Origin: CAWHQZ01 sp963831645
GTDB taxonomy: Bacteria; Pseudomonadota; Alphaproteobacteria; Rhizobiales; Aestuariivirgaceae
NCBI GenBank assembly: GCA_963831645.1
Contig: CAWHQZ010000017.1
Location: forward strand, 372,001-436,000
DNA: 64,000 nt
Direction: 5' to 3'
Part shown: positions 38,204 to 46,787 of the stretch, piece by piece
How the letters are laid out: every line of letters starts with the position of its first letter
Position numbering within the stretch: the stretch's first letter is position 1
Notes under the pieces: generated by a model
What the model was told of the DNA's origin: nothing
The model's input: the letters and a program-made list of their open reading frames with translations, nothing else
Databases searched by the model: none
Translations under genes and position numbers: made by a program

Positions 38204-39094
38204 ATGTGGCGGGAGATTACAGCCGACGATCGGATCGAAATCCAGGTCGATGGATACAGGATCGTGGCCTACAGCTTCGGCAAAGGCGCCGAAACCGTGT
38301 TCTGCCTCAACGGCGGACCGGGACTGCCGTGCGACTATCTGCGCGAGGCCCATTCCTGCCTGATCGATGAGGGCTACCGCGTCGTCGCCTTCGACCAGCT
38401 GGGCACCGGCGCGTCGGACCGGCCCACGGACGATCGCCTGTGGACGATCACCCGATATGTCGCCGAGACCGAGACGGTGCGCCAGGCGCTCAAGCTCGGG
38501 CGGGTCCATCTCCTCGGCCACAGCTGGGGCGGCTGGCTCGGCATCGAATACGCGCTGACCCATCGCGAGGCCCTTAAAACGGTGATCCTCGAGGACACCG
38601 TCGCCGACATCCCGCACCTCATAAGGGAGCTTGAGCGGCTCCGCGCCGCGCTCGGGCCCGAGACCGTGGCGATGATGCAGCGACACGAAGCCGAAGGCAG
38701 CCTCGATCATCCCGAATACCAGGCTGCGGTGACGATCCTCAACTACCGCCACGTCTGCCGGCTCGCCGAATGGCCGGCGCCCGTCAGGCGCTCGCTTGAT
38801 GACTGGAACATGGGGCCGTACAAGGCGATCCAGGGGCCCAACGAGTTCCTCTACATCGGCAACCTCAAGGACTGGAATCGGGTGCCCGATCTCAACCGCA
38901 TCACCGTGCCGGTCATGATTACCACCGGCCAGCACGACGAGCTGACGCCCGCCTGCGCCATGCGGATGAAGCTCGCCATGCCGCAGTCCGAGCTTCACGT
39001 CTTCCCGAATTCGAGCCACATGCCGTTCTATGAGGAGCCGCACCTGTACTATCCTGCGCTGCTCGGGTTCCTGAGGAAGCACAGGGGAGCGTAG
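38204..39094 (+). CDS. Alpha/beta hydrolase, proline iminopeptidase-like
   Basis: ATG 38204 is preceded by AGGAGG (7 bases). The 296-residue protein has NGGPGLPCDYL (oxyanion hole HGGPG-like), YRVVAFDQLGTGASDRP, the nucleophile elbow LLGHSWGGWLG (Ser), a catalytic Asp in TTGQHDELTP and His in NSSHMPFYEEP, the order of the S33 prolyl iminopeptidase family. The peptide-transporter genes start two bases after its stop, suggesting that it cleaves imported peptides or amides. Confidence 0.9.
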   Translation: MWREITADDRIEIQVDGYRIVAYSFGKGAETVFCLNGGPGLPCDYLREAHSCLIDEGYRVVAFDQLGTGASDRPTDDRLWTITRYVAETETVRQALKLGRVHLLGHSWGGWLGIEYALTHREALKTVILEDTVADIPHLIRELERLRAALGPETVAMMQRHEAEGSLDHPEYQAAVTILNYRHVCRLAEWPAPVRRSLDDWNMGPYKAIQGPNEFLYIGNLKDWNRVPDLNRITVPVMITTGQHDELTPACAMRMKLAMPQSELHVFPNSSHMPFYEEPHLYYPALLGFLRKHRGA

Positions 39095-39096
39095 GT

Positions 39097-40036
39097 TTGC
39101 ACCGCTACCGCTTCGTCCTCGCGCGGCCGTTTCAGCTGCTGCCGGTGCTCGTCGGCATCAGCCTCATCACGTTCGTGCTGGTGCGCTCGATCCCGGGCGA
39201 TCCGGCGCGCGTGCTGCTCGGCACCAAATCGACGCCCGAGGCGATCGCCCGCATCCGCGCCCAGTTCGGCCTCGATGAGCCGCTGTGGGCGCAATACTTC
39301 TATTTCCTCAAGAACCTGTTCCGGGGCGAGATGGGCACGTCGATCCTCTACCGCACCGACGTGCTCGGCCTCATCGGCGAGCGCATCGGGCCGACGCTGT
39401 TCCTGGTGCTGGGCAGCGTCGCGCTGGCGATCGCGATCGCCGTGCCGCTCGCTGCCATCGCGGCGCGCAATCGCGGCGGGTTTGCCGACAATCTCATTCG
39501 CCTGATCTCGACCGTGGGTCTCGGCTTTCCGCCGTTCTGGCTCGCCATCATGCTGATGATCCTCTTCAGCGTGAAGCTCGACCTCTTTCCGGTGTCGGGT
39601 TATGGCGACAGTACCCTCGACCGGGTGCACCACATGGTCCTGCCGTGCTTCACGGTGGCGCTCGCCATGTCCGCGGTGCTCACCCGCAACCTGCGCGCCA
39701 GCATGCTCCAGGAAATCTCCTCCGACCATGCCACGGCGGCACGGGCCCGCGGCCTGCCCGAGGATGTGGTGTTCTGGCGCCACGTAGTGCCCAACTCACT
39801 GGTGCCGGCCATCAATCTGCTCGCGGTCAACATCGGCTGGCTGATCGGCGGCTCGGTGGTGATCGAGATCGGTGTTCTCACTCCCCGGCATGGGCCAGCT
39901 GCTGGTGCGGGGCATCTTCACGCGCGACTACATGGTCGTGCAGGGAGTCGCCATGGCGTTCGCCTGCGCCACGGTCCTCATCAATTTCCTCGCCGACATC
40001 CTCACCGCCGCCACCGATCCGAGGGTGAAGATATGA
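39097..40036 (+). CDS. dppB: Peptide ABC transporter permease, DppB-like, one frameshift
   Basis: Starts at TTG 39097, two bases after the hydrolase stop (MHRYRFVLARPFQLLPVLVG). It has DppB-type features: SLITFVLVRSIPGDPARVLL, RIRAQFGLDEPLWAQYFYFL and the EAA loop ATAARARGLPEDVVFWRHVV. At 39871-39872 one extra G breaks the frame; corrected, it continues IVFSLPGMGQLLVRGIFTRD and ends ATDPRVKI with a TGA at 40034-40036 that overlaps dppC. Uncorrected, the frame fuses artificially with dppC. It forms half of the inner-membrane channel. Confidence 0.88.
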
Positions 40037-40869
40037 CGGCCGCCGCCACGACAGCGATCGAGGAGAGACGCCTGCCGGCGCCGCTCAAGCTGGGGCTCGC
40101 GATCGTCGCCACGGCCGTCGTGATCGCGCTGCTGGCGCCGTGGATCGCGCCCTACGATCCGATCGCTCAGAATACGGGCAATACGCTGAAGCCCCCCGGC
40201 GCGGCCCATCTATTCGGCACCGACAACTTCGGACGCGACGTTTTCTCCCGCGTCATCTGGGGAACCCGCATCGATCTCAAGATGGGGGTGATCGGCGTCG
40301 TCTTCCCGTTCATGATCGGGACCGTCATCGGTTCGGTCTCGGGATATCTCGGCGGGTGGGTGGACGCGTTGTTCATGCGCATCGTCGATGTCGTCCTCGC
40401 ATTCCCGTTTCTGGTGCTGATGCTGGCGATCATCGCGATCCTGGGGCCCGGGCTCATGAGCTTCTACATCGCGATGGCGCTCGTCGGCTGGGTTTCCTAT
40501 GCGCGCCTTATCCGCTCGCAGACGCTCATCCTGAAGCACAGCGATTTCATCCTGGCGGCGCGGAGCCTGGGCTTCAGCCACGGGCGGATCATGTTCCGCC
40601 ACATCCTGCCCAACGCGCTCGTCGCCTCGATCGTGTTCTCGATGTCGGACGTGGTGCTGGTGATCCTGTCGGGAGCCGCGGTGAGCTATCTGGGGCTCGG
40701 CGTGCAGCCGCCCACCGCGGAGTGGGGCATCATGGTCGCCGAGGGACAGAATTTCATCACCACGGCATGGTGGATCACCACGTTTCCGGGGCTGGCGATC
40801 GTGGCGCTCGCCTTCGGCTTCAGCATGGTCGCCGACGGGCTTGGCGAGTTCCTGGGCCTCGGCGAATGA
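40033..40869 (+). CDS. dppC: Peptide ABC transporter permease, DppC-like
   Basis: The 278-residue protein starts MTAAATTAIEERRLPAPLKL and has five to six membrane helices. It shows the DppC-typical HLFGTDNFGRDVFSRVIWGT, the EAA loop LAARSLGFSHGRIMFRHILP, and YLGLGVQPPTAEWGIMVAEG near the end. It overlaps dppB (corrected) and dppD by 4 bases each, so the operon is tightly coupled. Confidence 0.93.
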   Translation: MTAAATTAIEERRLPAPLKLGLAIVATAVVIALLAPWIAPYDPIAQNTGNTLKPPGAAHLFGTDNFGRDVFSRVIWGTRIDLKMGVIGVVFPFMIGTVIGSVSGYLGGWVDALFMRIVDVVLAFPFLVLMLAIIAILGPGLMSFYIAMALVGWVSYARLIRSQTLILKHSDFILAARSLGFSHGRIMFRHILPNALVASIVFSMSDVVLVILSGAAVSYLGLGVQPPTAEWGIMVAEGQNFITTAWWITTFPGLAIVALAFGFSMVADGLGEFLGLGE

Positions 40870-41825
40870 CACCTTCCTTTCTCGATGTTCATGGCCTGAC
40901 CGTCGTCGCGGGCGAGCGCACGATTGTCGACGGCCTTTCCTTCATGCTCGACCGCGGCCAGATCCTCGGCCTGGTCGGTGAAAGCGGATCGGGCAAAACC
41001 GTCGCCTGCCGCGCCCTGATGCGGCTCCTGCCCTCGACGAGCCTGCGTATCGCCGGCGGATCGGTGCGGCTCGAGGGGACCGACCTTCTTGCGCTCGAGC
41101 CCGATGCGATGCGCGAGGTGAGGGGCCGGCGCATCGGCATGATCTTTCAGAACCCGGCGAGCCACCTCGACCCGGTCATGACGATCGGCGGGCAGATCGC
41201 CGAGAGCCTCAGATTTCATCGCGGCGGCGATGCGCGGGAGGCAAAGCAGGCGGCGATCGAGCTCCTGCGCCAGGTCGGCATTCCCGATCCGAGGCGCCGG
41301 GTCGACGATTTCCCGCATCAGTTTTCCGGCGGCATGCGGCAGCGCGCGATGATCGCCCTGGCGCTCGCGTGCGAACCCGACCTGCTCATCGCCGATGAGC
41401 CCACCACTGCCCTCGACGTGACAGTGCAGGCGCAGATTCTCCGTCTGCTCCTCGACCTGCGTGACCAGCGGGGCCTGTCGATCATCCTCATCACCCATGA
41501 TCTGGGCGTCGTCGCCCAGACCTGCGACACGGTCGCCGTCATGTATGCGGGGCGCCTGTGCGAAGAGGGCGCGAAACGCGACGTGCTTCGCTCCCCGCTG
41601 CATCCCTACACGGCCAGGCTGATCGCCTGTCAGCCGTCCACCGCCATGCCGGGCCGGCTGCTTGCCAGCATTCCGGGCCAGCCGCCGCTGCCGTCATCGT
41701 TTCCGCGCGGCTGCCGGTTTCATCCGCGCTGCGAAAAGGCCATGGACCTCTGCCGCGATATGGCGCCGGCGATGGTCGAGGTCGCGCCGGGCCGATCCGC
41801 CGCCTGCCATCTGGTGCGTGGCTAG
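40866..41825 (+). CDS. dppD: Peptide ABC transporter ATPase, DppD-like
   Basis: The 319-residue protein has Walker A GLVGESGSGKTVACRALMRL, signature FSGGMRQRAMIALAL, Walker B LLIADEPTTALDV and H-loop ITHDLGVV. The oligopeptide-ATPase C-terminus (HPYTARLIACQP, FPRGCRFHPRCEKAMDLCRD) has the Cys cluster that can bind an Fe-S cluster. It energises peptide import together with DppF. Confidence 0.95.
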   Translation: MTPSFLDVHGLTVVAGERTIVDGLSFMLDRGQILGLVGESGSGKTVACRALMRLLPSTSLRIAGGSVRLEGTDLLALEPDAMREVRGRRIGMIFQNPASHLDPVMTIGGQIAESLRFHRGGDAREAKQAAIELLRQVGIPDPRRRVDDFPHQFSGGMRQRAMIALALACEPDLLIADEPTTALDVTVQAQILRLLLDLRDQRGLSIILITHDLGVVAQTCDTVAVMYAGRLCEEGAKRDVLRSPLHPYTARLIACQPSTAMPGRLLASIPGQPPLPSSFPRGCRFHPRCEKAMDLCRDMAPAMVEVAPGRSAACHLVRG

Positions 41826-41856
41826 TTTGGCAGAACTGCGTCCCTGTCGCAACCCA

Positions 41857-41926
41857 CCTTCCCTCCCCACAAGGGGGAGGGACTACCGCCACTTCCTCTG
41901 AGGGGAGGGGCAGGGTGGGGGTCTGG
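41857..41926. repeat. GC-rich palindromic repeat between dppD and dppF
   Basis: TTCCCTCCCCACAAGGGGGA (41859) is itself a hairpin, and the region ends GGGGAGGGGCAGGGTGGGGG. The arms resemble those at 50507-50602 and 30918-31056 (TCCCTCCCCCTTGCGGGGAG type). It fills the 103-base gap and ends directly in front of the dppF ATG at 41929, where it provides the purine-rich sequence in the ribosome-binding position. Confidence 0.75.
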
Positions 41927-41928
41927 CC

Positions 41929-42905
41929 ATGAGCGAGCCGCCACTGCTGGAGGTGGAGAACCTCGCCGTAGCGTTCCCCGGCCGCGGTTTTGCCTGGCCG
42001 TTTGCGGAGGCAGCCACAGTGCGGGCGGTCAGCGACGTCTCGTTCCGGCTGGGGCCGGGGAAACGCTTGGCCTCGTCGGCGAATCCGGTTGCGGCAAGAC
42101 GACGCTCGCCCGCGCGGTACTGGGCCTCGTCCCGATCAGCGGCGGCAGCGTACGTTTCGAAGGAGCCGATATCGATCACGACGGTTTCGCCGCGCTGCGC
42201 CGCAAGACGGCGATGATTTTTCAGGACTCCCACAACGCAATGAACCCTCGCATGCGGATCGGTCAGGCCATCGCCGAAGTTCTTCGGGTGCAGGGCAAGG
42301 CGCCGGCGCACGAAGCCCGGATGCGCGCGCTCGAGCTTCTTTCGCTCGTCGGGCTGGCTTCCGAACACGCCGATCGCCGGCCCGCCACGCTCTCCGGCGG
42401 TCAGTGCCAGCGCGCAAGCATCGCCCGGGCGCTTGCGGTTTCACCGAAGCTCATCCTCGCCGACGAATGCGTATCGGCGCTCGATGTGTCGATCCAGGCA
42501 CAGATCATCAACCTCCTGATCGAGCTCCGGGAGCGGATGAACCTGGCGATGATCTTCATCGCTCACGACCTTGCCGTCGTGCGGAGGCTGTGCGACCGAG
42601 TTGCCGTCATGTATCTCGGCCGCATCGTCGAGGAGGGGACAACGTCCGATGTGTTCGAGAAGCCCCGGCATCCCTACACGCAGGCGCTCATCAGCGCGAT
42701 CCCCGACGTCGATCCCGACCGGCCGCTGGCGCAGCGCATTCTGGCGGGCGAACCGCCGAGCCCGCTCGATCTGCCGCCGGGGTGCGCCTTCCATCCGCGC
42801 TGCCCGACCGTGATGGAAAAATGCCGGTCGGGGGCTCCGCCTGCACTCCGTCGGGCAGGTGCACAGCGGGCCGCTTGTCTCCTCTATGACGAGGTGCCAG
42901 ACTGA
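41929..42905 (+). CDS. dppF: Peptide ABC transporter ATPase, DppF-like, one frameshift
   Basis: ATG 41929 reads MSEPPLLEVENLAVAFPGRG up to RLGPG; a G is missing in the run at 42057-42060. With it restored, the frame gives ETLGLVGESGCGKTTLARAV (Walker A), then MIFQDSHNAMNPRMRIGQAI, LSGGQCQRASIARALA (signature), LILADECVSALDVSIQAQII (Walker B with Cys-Val in place of Pro-Thr) and the Cys-containing C-terminus (GCAFHPRCPTVMEKC). About 325 residues when joined. It pairs with DppD. Confidence 0.9.
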
Positions 42906-42940
42906 TCGATGCAACGACTACACATTGTGGGAGAGAAACG

Positions 42941-44461
42941 ATGAGGAAGGAAAGACTGCTTGGCACCGTGGCGGCGTTGGCTCTCGCCGCCCTGACACTG
43001 TCTGCCAGCCTTGCCGAGGCAGCAGGAGTGTTGAGCATCGGACGGCGCGAGGACGGAACGACATTCGACCCGATCAAGAGCGCGCAGAACGTCGATTTCT
43101 GGGTGTTCTCGAATGTCTACGACGTGCTCGTCAGAGTCGACAAGACGGGAACCAAGCTCGAGCCCGGTCTCGCCGAAAGCTGGGAGGTCTCCCCCGACGG
43201 CCTCGTCTACACGTTCAACATGCGCGATGCGAAATTCGAGGACGGCTCGCCGATCACCGCCAAGGATGCCGTCTTCAGCCTGCTGCGCATCCGCGACAAT
43301 CCGGGGTCGCTGTGGTCCGACACCTACAAAGTGATCAAGACCGCCGAAGCCAAGGACGACAGGACGCTGGTCGTTACCCTCAACCAGCCGGTGGCGCCGT
43401 TCCTCGCGACGCTCGCCATGCCCGGCATCTCGATCCTGTCGGAAAAGGCAGTCACCGCGGCGGGTGAAGAAGCCTATGCCGAGAAGCCGCTGGCCTCCGG
43501 CGCTTTCGGCCTGGTCGAATGGAAACGCGGCGACCGGGTCATCCTGAAGAAAAACCCCAACTTCTGGCAGGCCGACCGGGTGAAGCTCGACGGCGTCGAG
43601 TGGATCTCGGTGGTCGACGACAACACCCGCATGCTGAAGCTGCAGGCGGGCGAGATCGACTGCTCGATCTTCGTGCCGTTCTCAAAGGTGGCGGAGCTCA
43701 AACAGGATCCGAACCTCAACATCATGCTCGATCCATCGACGCGCGAGGACCATCTGCTGATCAATCACGAGAAGGGCGCGCTCGGAAAGAAAGAGGTGCG
43801 CGAGGCGCTCGACCTCGCCATCGACAAGCAGTCGATCGTCGACACGGTTACCTTCGGCGTCGGCAAAGTCGCCAAATCCTATATCCCGGAGGGCGCGCTC
43901 TACCACAATGAATCCAACCTGCTCAGGCCCTACGATCCCGAAAAGGCGAAGCAGCTCCTGAAGGATGCGGGCGCCGAAGGGTTGACCATCAACCACATCG
44001 TCCAGGCTGGCGACACGGTGGACGAGCAGATCGCCATTCTGGTGCAACAGCAACTCGCCAAGGTCGGCGTCACGGTCAACCTGCAGAAGACCGATCCCAG
44101 CCAGACCTGGCAGACGGAGGTCGACGGCAACTACGACACCGCCGTCAACTACTGGACCAACGACATCATCGATCCCGACCAGAAAACGACGTTCGTGCTC
44201 GGCCACGACGCCAACAACAACTACATGACCCGCTACAAGAACGAGAAGGTGAAAGAGCTTGTAACCCAGGCGCGCGTCGAGGCTGATCCGGCCAAACGCG
44301 AGGCTGCGTACATGGAAATCCAGAAGATCGCCAAGGACGATGTCCACTGGATCGATCTCTACTACAGCCCTTACATCAACGGCTGCCGCAAGAACGTCAG
44401 CGGCTTCTACCAGAACCCGCTGGGTCGCTTCTTCCTGGAGGACACCGCGAAGCCGGAATAG
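42941..44461 (+). CDS. dppA: Peptide ABC transporter substrate-binding protein (family 5)
   Basis: The 506-residue protein has a signal peptide (GTVAALALAALTLSASLAEA) and the SBP_bac_5 pattern: LEPGLAESWEVSPDGLVYTF, MRDAKFEDGSPITAKDAVFS and GAFGLVEWKRGDRVILKKNP. It captures peptides or similar solutes in the periplasm for DppBCDF. It is the last gene of the hydrolase-dppBCDFA unit, 35 bases after dppF, with GTGGGAGAG as ribosome site. The actual ligand is not predictable. Confidence 0.94.
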   Translation: MRKERLLGTVAALALAALTLSASLAEAAGVLSIGRREDGTTFDPIKSAQNVDFWVFSNVYDVLVRVDKTGTKLEPGLAESWEVSPDGLVYTFNMRDAKFEDGSPITAKDAVFSLLRIRDNPGSLWSDTYKVIKTAEAKDDRTLVVTLNQPVAPFLATLAMPGISILSEKAVTAAGEEAYAEKPLASGAFGLVEWKRGDRVILKKNPNFWQADRVKLDGVEWISVVDDNTRMLKLQAGEIDCSIFVPFSKVAELKQDPNLNIMLDPSTREDHLLINHEKGALGKKEVREALDLAIDKQSIVDTVTFGVGKVAKSYIPEGALYHNESNLLRPYDPEKAKQLLKDAGAEGLTINHIVQAGDTVDEQIAILVQQQLAKVGVTVNLQKTDPSQTWQTEVDGNYDTAVNYWTNDIIDPDQKTTFVLGHDANNNYMTRYKNEKVKELVTQARVEADPAKREAAYMEIQKIAKDDVHWIDLYYSPYINGCRKNVSGFYQNPLGRFFLEDTAKPE

Positions 44462-44473
44462 CTACGGGCCGCT

Positions 44474-45097
44474 TCAGGAGAGCAGCACGATGAGCCCGGC
44501 GGCGAGGAGTGCGGCCGACCACACCAGGTCGATGTTGAACCAGGCGTAGCGCAGAAACGCGAGGCCGAGCCATTCGTAGACCACGACGGCGATGAGGCCG
44601 GTGACGGCGAGCATCGCCGCCGTGTGTACGGCGAGGCCGGCGAGCGCAACGGGAAAGGGACTGTCGCCGCCGGCCGTCGCCGCCAGGCAAAGCGGCATGA
44701 GCACCGGAACCAGCATCAGCCCGGCGCCATGGGCGGTCGCCATCAGGAACGACCACAGCGCGAGGCCGGCCATGCCGGTGGTGAGACCCACCCGCACCCG
44801 ATGGCGATGACCGAAAAAGTAGTGATAAGCCGCCCAGCCGATGAGCAGCGGGCCGGCGGCGTTGCGTACCAGACGGGCATCCGCGACGAGACCCAGGGTG
44901 ACGAAGGCGAGCGCGACCAGCGCGGCCGAGGCGAGATGACCGCCCGCGAGCGGCAGAATCGATGCGGCGACGACGGTACGGCTCTTCCGGTGCAGGCCGA
45001 GCGCGACCGCGAACAGCCAACCCATGGCGGGGTTGAGGCCATGGAAAGCGCCGAGCCCGGCAAGCGCTGCCCAGGGCGCGATCTGCTCGATCGTCAC
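44474..45097 (-). CDS. Polytopic membrane protein of unknown function
   Basis: The 207-residue protein has six or so hydrophobic helices and a conserved-looking motif AFHGLNPAMGWLFAVALGLH near the N-terminus, then LAGGHLASAALVALAFVTLG and LMATAHGAGLMLVPVLMPLC. His residues within membrane segments (HGLNP, GGH, AHGAG) recall metal or small-molecule exporters, but I do not recognise the family with confidence. It converges on dppA. Bases 45098-45239 hold palindromic repeats and no gene. Confidence 0.75.
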   Translation of the reverse strand: MTIEQIAPWAALAGLGAFHGLNPAMGWLFAVALGLHRKSRTVVAASILPLAGGHLASAALVALAFVTLGLVADARLVRNAAGPLLIGWAAYHYFFGHRHRVRVGLTTGMAGLALWSFLMATAHGAGLMLVPVLMPLCLAATAGGDSPFPVALAGLAVHTAAMLAVTGLIAVVVYEWLGLAFLRYAWFNIDLVWSAALLAAGLIVLLS

Positions 45098-45182
45098 TCC
45101 AGCGAAAGCTGGAGCCCCGCTTCTCTCCTCACACTGTTGTGTTGGCCAGCGGGATTCCGGCTTGCGATCTTGTGAAGAAATT

Positions 45183-45207
45183 CGTCATCCCCGCGCCGGG
45201 GATGACG
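45183..45207. repeat. REP-like 10-bp perfect hairpin
   Basis: CGTCATCCCC, five bases, GGGGATGACG. It is of the same GTCAT type as the pair at 33869-33955. A degenerate arm (CACTCCAGCGAAAGCTGGAG) sits at about 45096. Together they fill the space between the start of the membrane-protein gene and the end of the SBP56 gene and could serve as a terminator for the latter. Confidence 0.75.
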
Positions 45208-45239
45208 ACGGTTGATGGGCATAGGCTCGATCGACCACA

Positions 45240-46631
45240 TCACGGATAGCAGTAGGAGTCCGATGAGCAGTCGCCGCCTTCGAGCCGCACCTGGTGCGGA
45301 CGGTGCGGCTTCGGCCACTTGACGAAGAACTTGGGATCGAGCGCCATGCCGCCTTCCGGTTTGGCGTCGAGCTTCACCATCCAGCCGTCGATGCCCTCGG
45401 GATAGAACTGCGGGTCAACGGCGCCGTAGAGCGAGTTGGTGAAATAGATGCGCCGGCCGTCGCGGCTCACCTCCACCATCTGCGGACCTCCGTTGAGCGG
45501 TCCCTTGTCCGCCGGGTGGCCGGCGCGGGAAACGATGCCGCCGATCCGGACCTTGCCGGTGAGCTTCGGCTTGAAGGGGTCGGAGACGTCATACTGGTGG
45601 AAATCGCCGGTTCCCCAGCACGACACGTAGAGGAACCGGTCATCCATCGACAGATCGATGTCGGTGACGAGCGGCGGCACCGCCTTGAAGCCCTTGAGCA
45701 CCGGCGGCAGGAGGTCGGGCTCGGCGGCCTCGGCCGGGATGTCGATGATCCTGGTGACCGCCCACTTGCTCCCGTCGCGATGCCAGACCCAGATCGAGGA
45801 TGAAAGGTCCTTCAGAGAAACCACGCAGTTGACGAAGCCGTAGGCCTTCGTCGGGTCATGCGCCGGCCGGAGCTCGAACACCAGCTGGTACTCCGGTCCG
45901 AAGTCGATCGTCTGCAGATGCTTGCGCTTGTTGAGATCCCAGAAATGCAGGCGCCGGCCGTATTTGGCGCCGAGCAGAATCTCGGGCACCAGTCCGTTCT
46001 CGATGGTATCGGGAGTGCCCCATTCGCTGGTGACCATGGTGTCGTGGCCCAGGTGCCACCAGGCGTCGTAGGCGAGCTCCTGCGGTCCACGGTCGATCTC
46101 CCAGCGGCCGCGCACCTCGAAGGTCTCGTGGTCCATGAGGAAAACGCCGCCGGGCCCCTTGCCTTCGGCATTGCCCAGCGCAGCGACGTAGATGCCTTCC
46201 GGTCCGCAATGCACCGTGTGCGGGCGGCTATAGCCGGCCTTCTCGGCGACCTCCTGCGGTTCGATGACCTTGACGATCCCGGGGCGCTTCGGGTCGGGCT
46301 TGGTGTCGAGGATGTGGATGCGCGAGGAGCGCAGGCCCGGCACGACGAGATAGCGCCGCTCCGAATGGGGATGGGGGGCATTGGGGCACAGGCAGGAGGA
46401 ACAGGCGTTCCAGCCGAAATGGTGCAGCTCGTCGCCGGCATTCGGCATGGCGACGGTACCGATGATTTTCGAATAGCTGTTCGAGCCAGGGTCGACGTCG
46501 ACCACCGCGAGGGCATCGGGAGTTTTGCGCTCGGGATCGAAGGCCGCAACATAGGCGAGCTTCTCGGCCGGCGCCTTCATGGCCATGCGCGGCGAGGGAT
46601 AGAAACTGGCGTCAGGCGTCCAAACGGTCAT
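45240..46631 (-). CDS. Selenium-binding protein SBP56 family, methanethiol oxidase-like
   Basis: The 463-residue protein starts MTVWTPDASFYPSPRMAMKA and carries the SBP56 motifs HHFGWNACSSCLCPN (Cys pair), RPHTVHCGPEGIYVAALGNA, SEWGTPDTIENGLVPEIL and YVSCWGTGDFHQYDVSDPFK. Bacterial members oxidise methanethiol to formaldehyde, H2S and H2O2 using copper. No signal peptide is seen, although characterised MtoX proteins are periplasmic, and the usual SCO1/MauG neighbours are absent. The biochemical role here is therefore less certain than the family membership. Confidence 0.88.
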   Translation of the reverse strand: MTVWTPDASFYPSPRMAMKAPAEKLAYVAAFDPERKTPDALAVVDVDPGSNSYSKIIGTVAMPNAGDELHHFGWNACSSCLCPNAPHPHSERRYLVVPGLRSSRIHILDTKPDPKRPGIVKVIEPQEVAEKAGYSRPHTVHCGPEGIYVAALGNAEGKGPGGVFLMDHETFEVRGRWEIDRGPQELAYDAWWHLGHDTMVTSEWGTPDTIENGLVPEILLGAKYGRRLHFWDLNKRKHLQTIDFGPEYQLVFELRPAHDPTKAYGFVNCVVSLKDLSSSIWVWHRDGSKWAVTRIIDIPAEAAEPDLLPPVLKGFKAVPPLVTDIDLSMDDRFLYVSCWGTGDFHQYDVSDPFKPKLTGKVRIGGIVSRAGHPADKGPLNGGPQMVEVSRDGRRIYFTNSLYGAVDPQFYPEGIDGWMVKLDAKPEGGMALDPKFFVKWPKPHRPHQVRLEGGDCSSDSYCYP

Positions 46632-46787
46632 CGGCGATCTCCGAGGTTGATGAAATGCAGCACGCTCCTTCACCTTACTATGTAATTCGCGGCTAGTCGT
46701 GGGCGACAAGGGGGCTTGTGGCTTTCCTCACATACCTGCTGTCCCGGGAGAATGAAGGTAACGGCGTTGCTCCGGAAAGGGACCCCC

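Noticed and set aside
39097..40869. 590-residue fused DppB-DppC permease
   Set aside because: The apparent fusion arises from one extra G at 39871-39872; the corrected dppB frame ends with a normal stop overlapping the dppC start.
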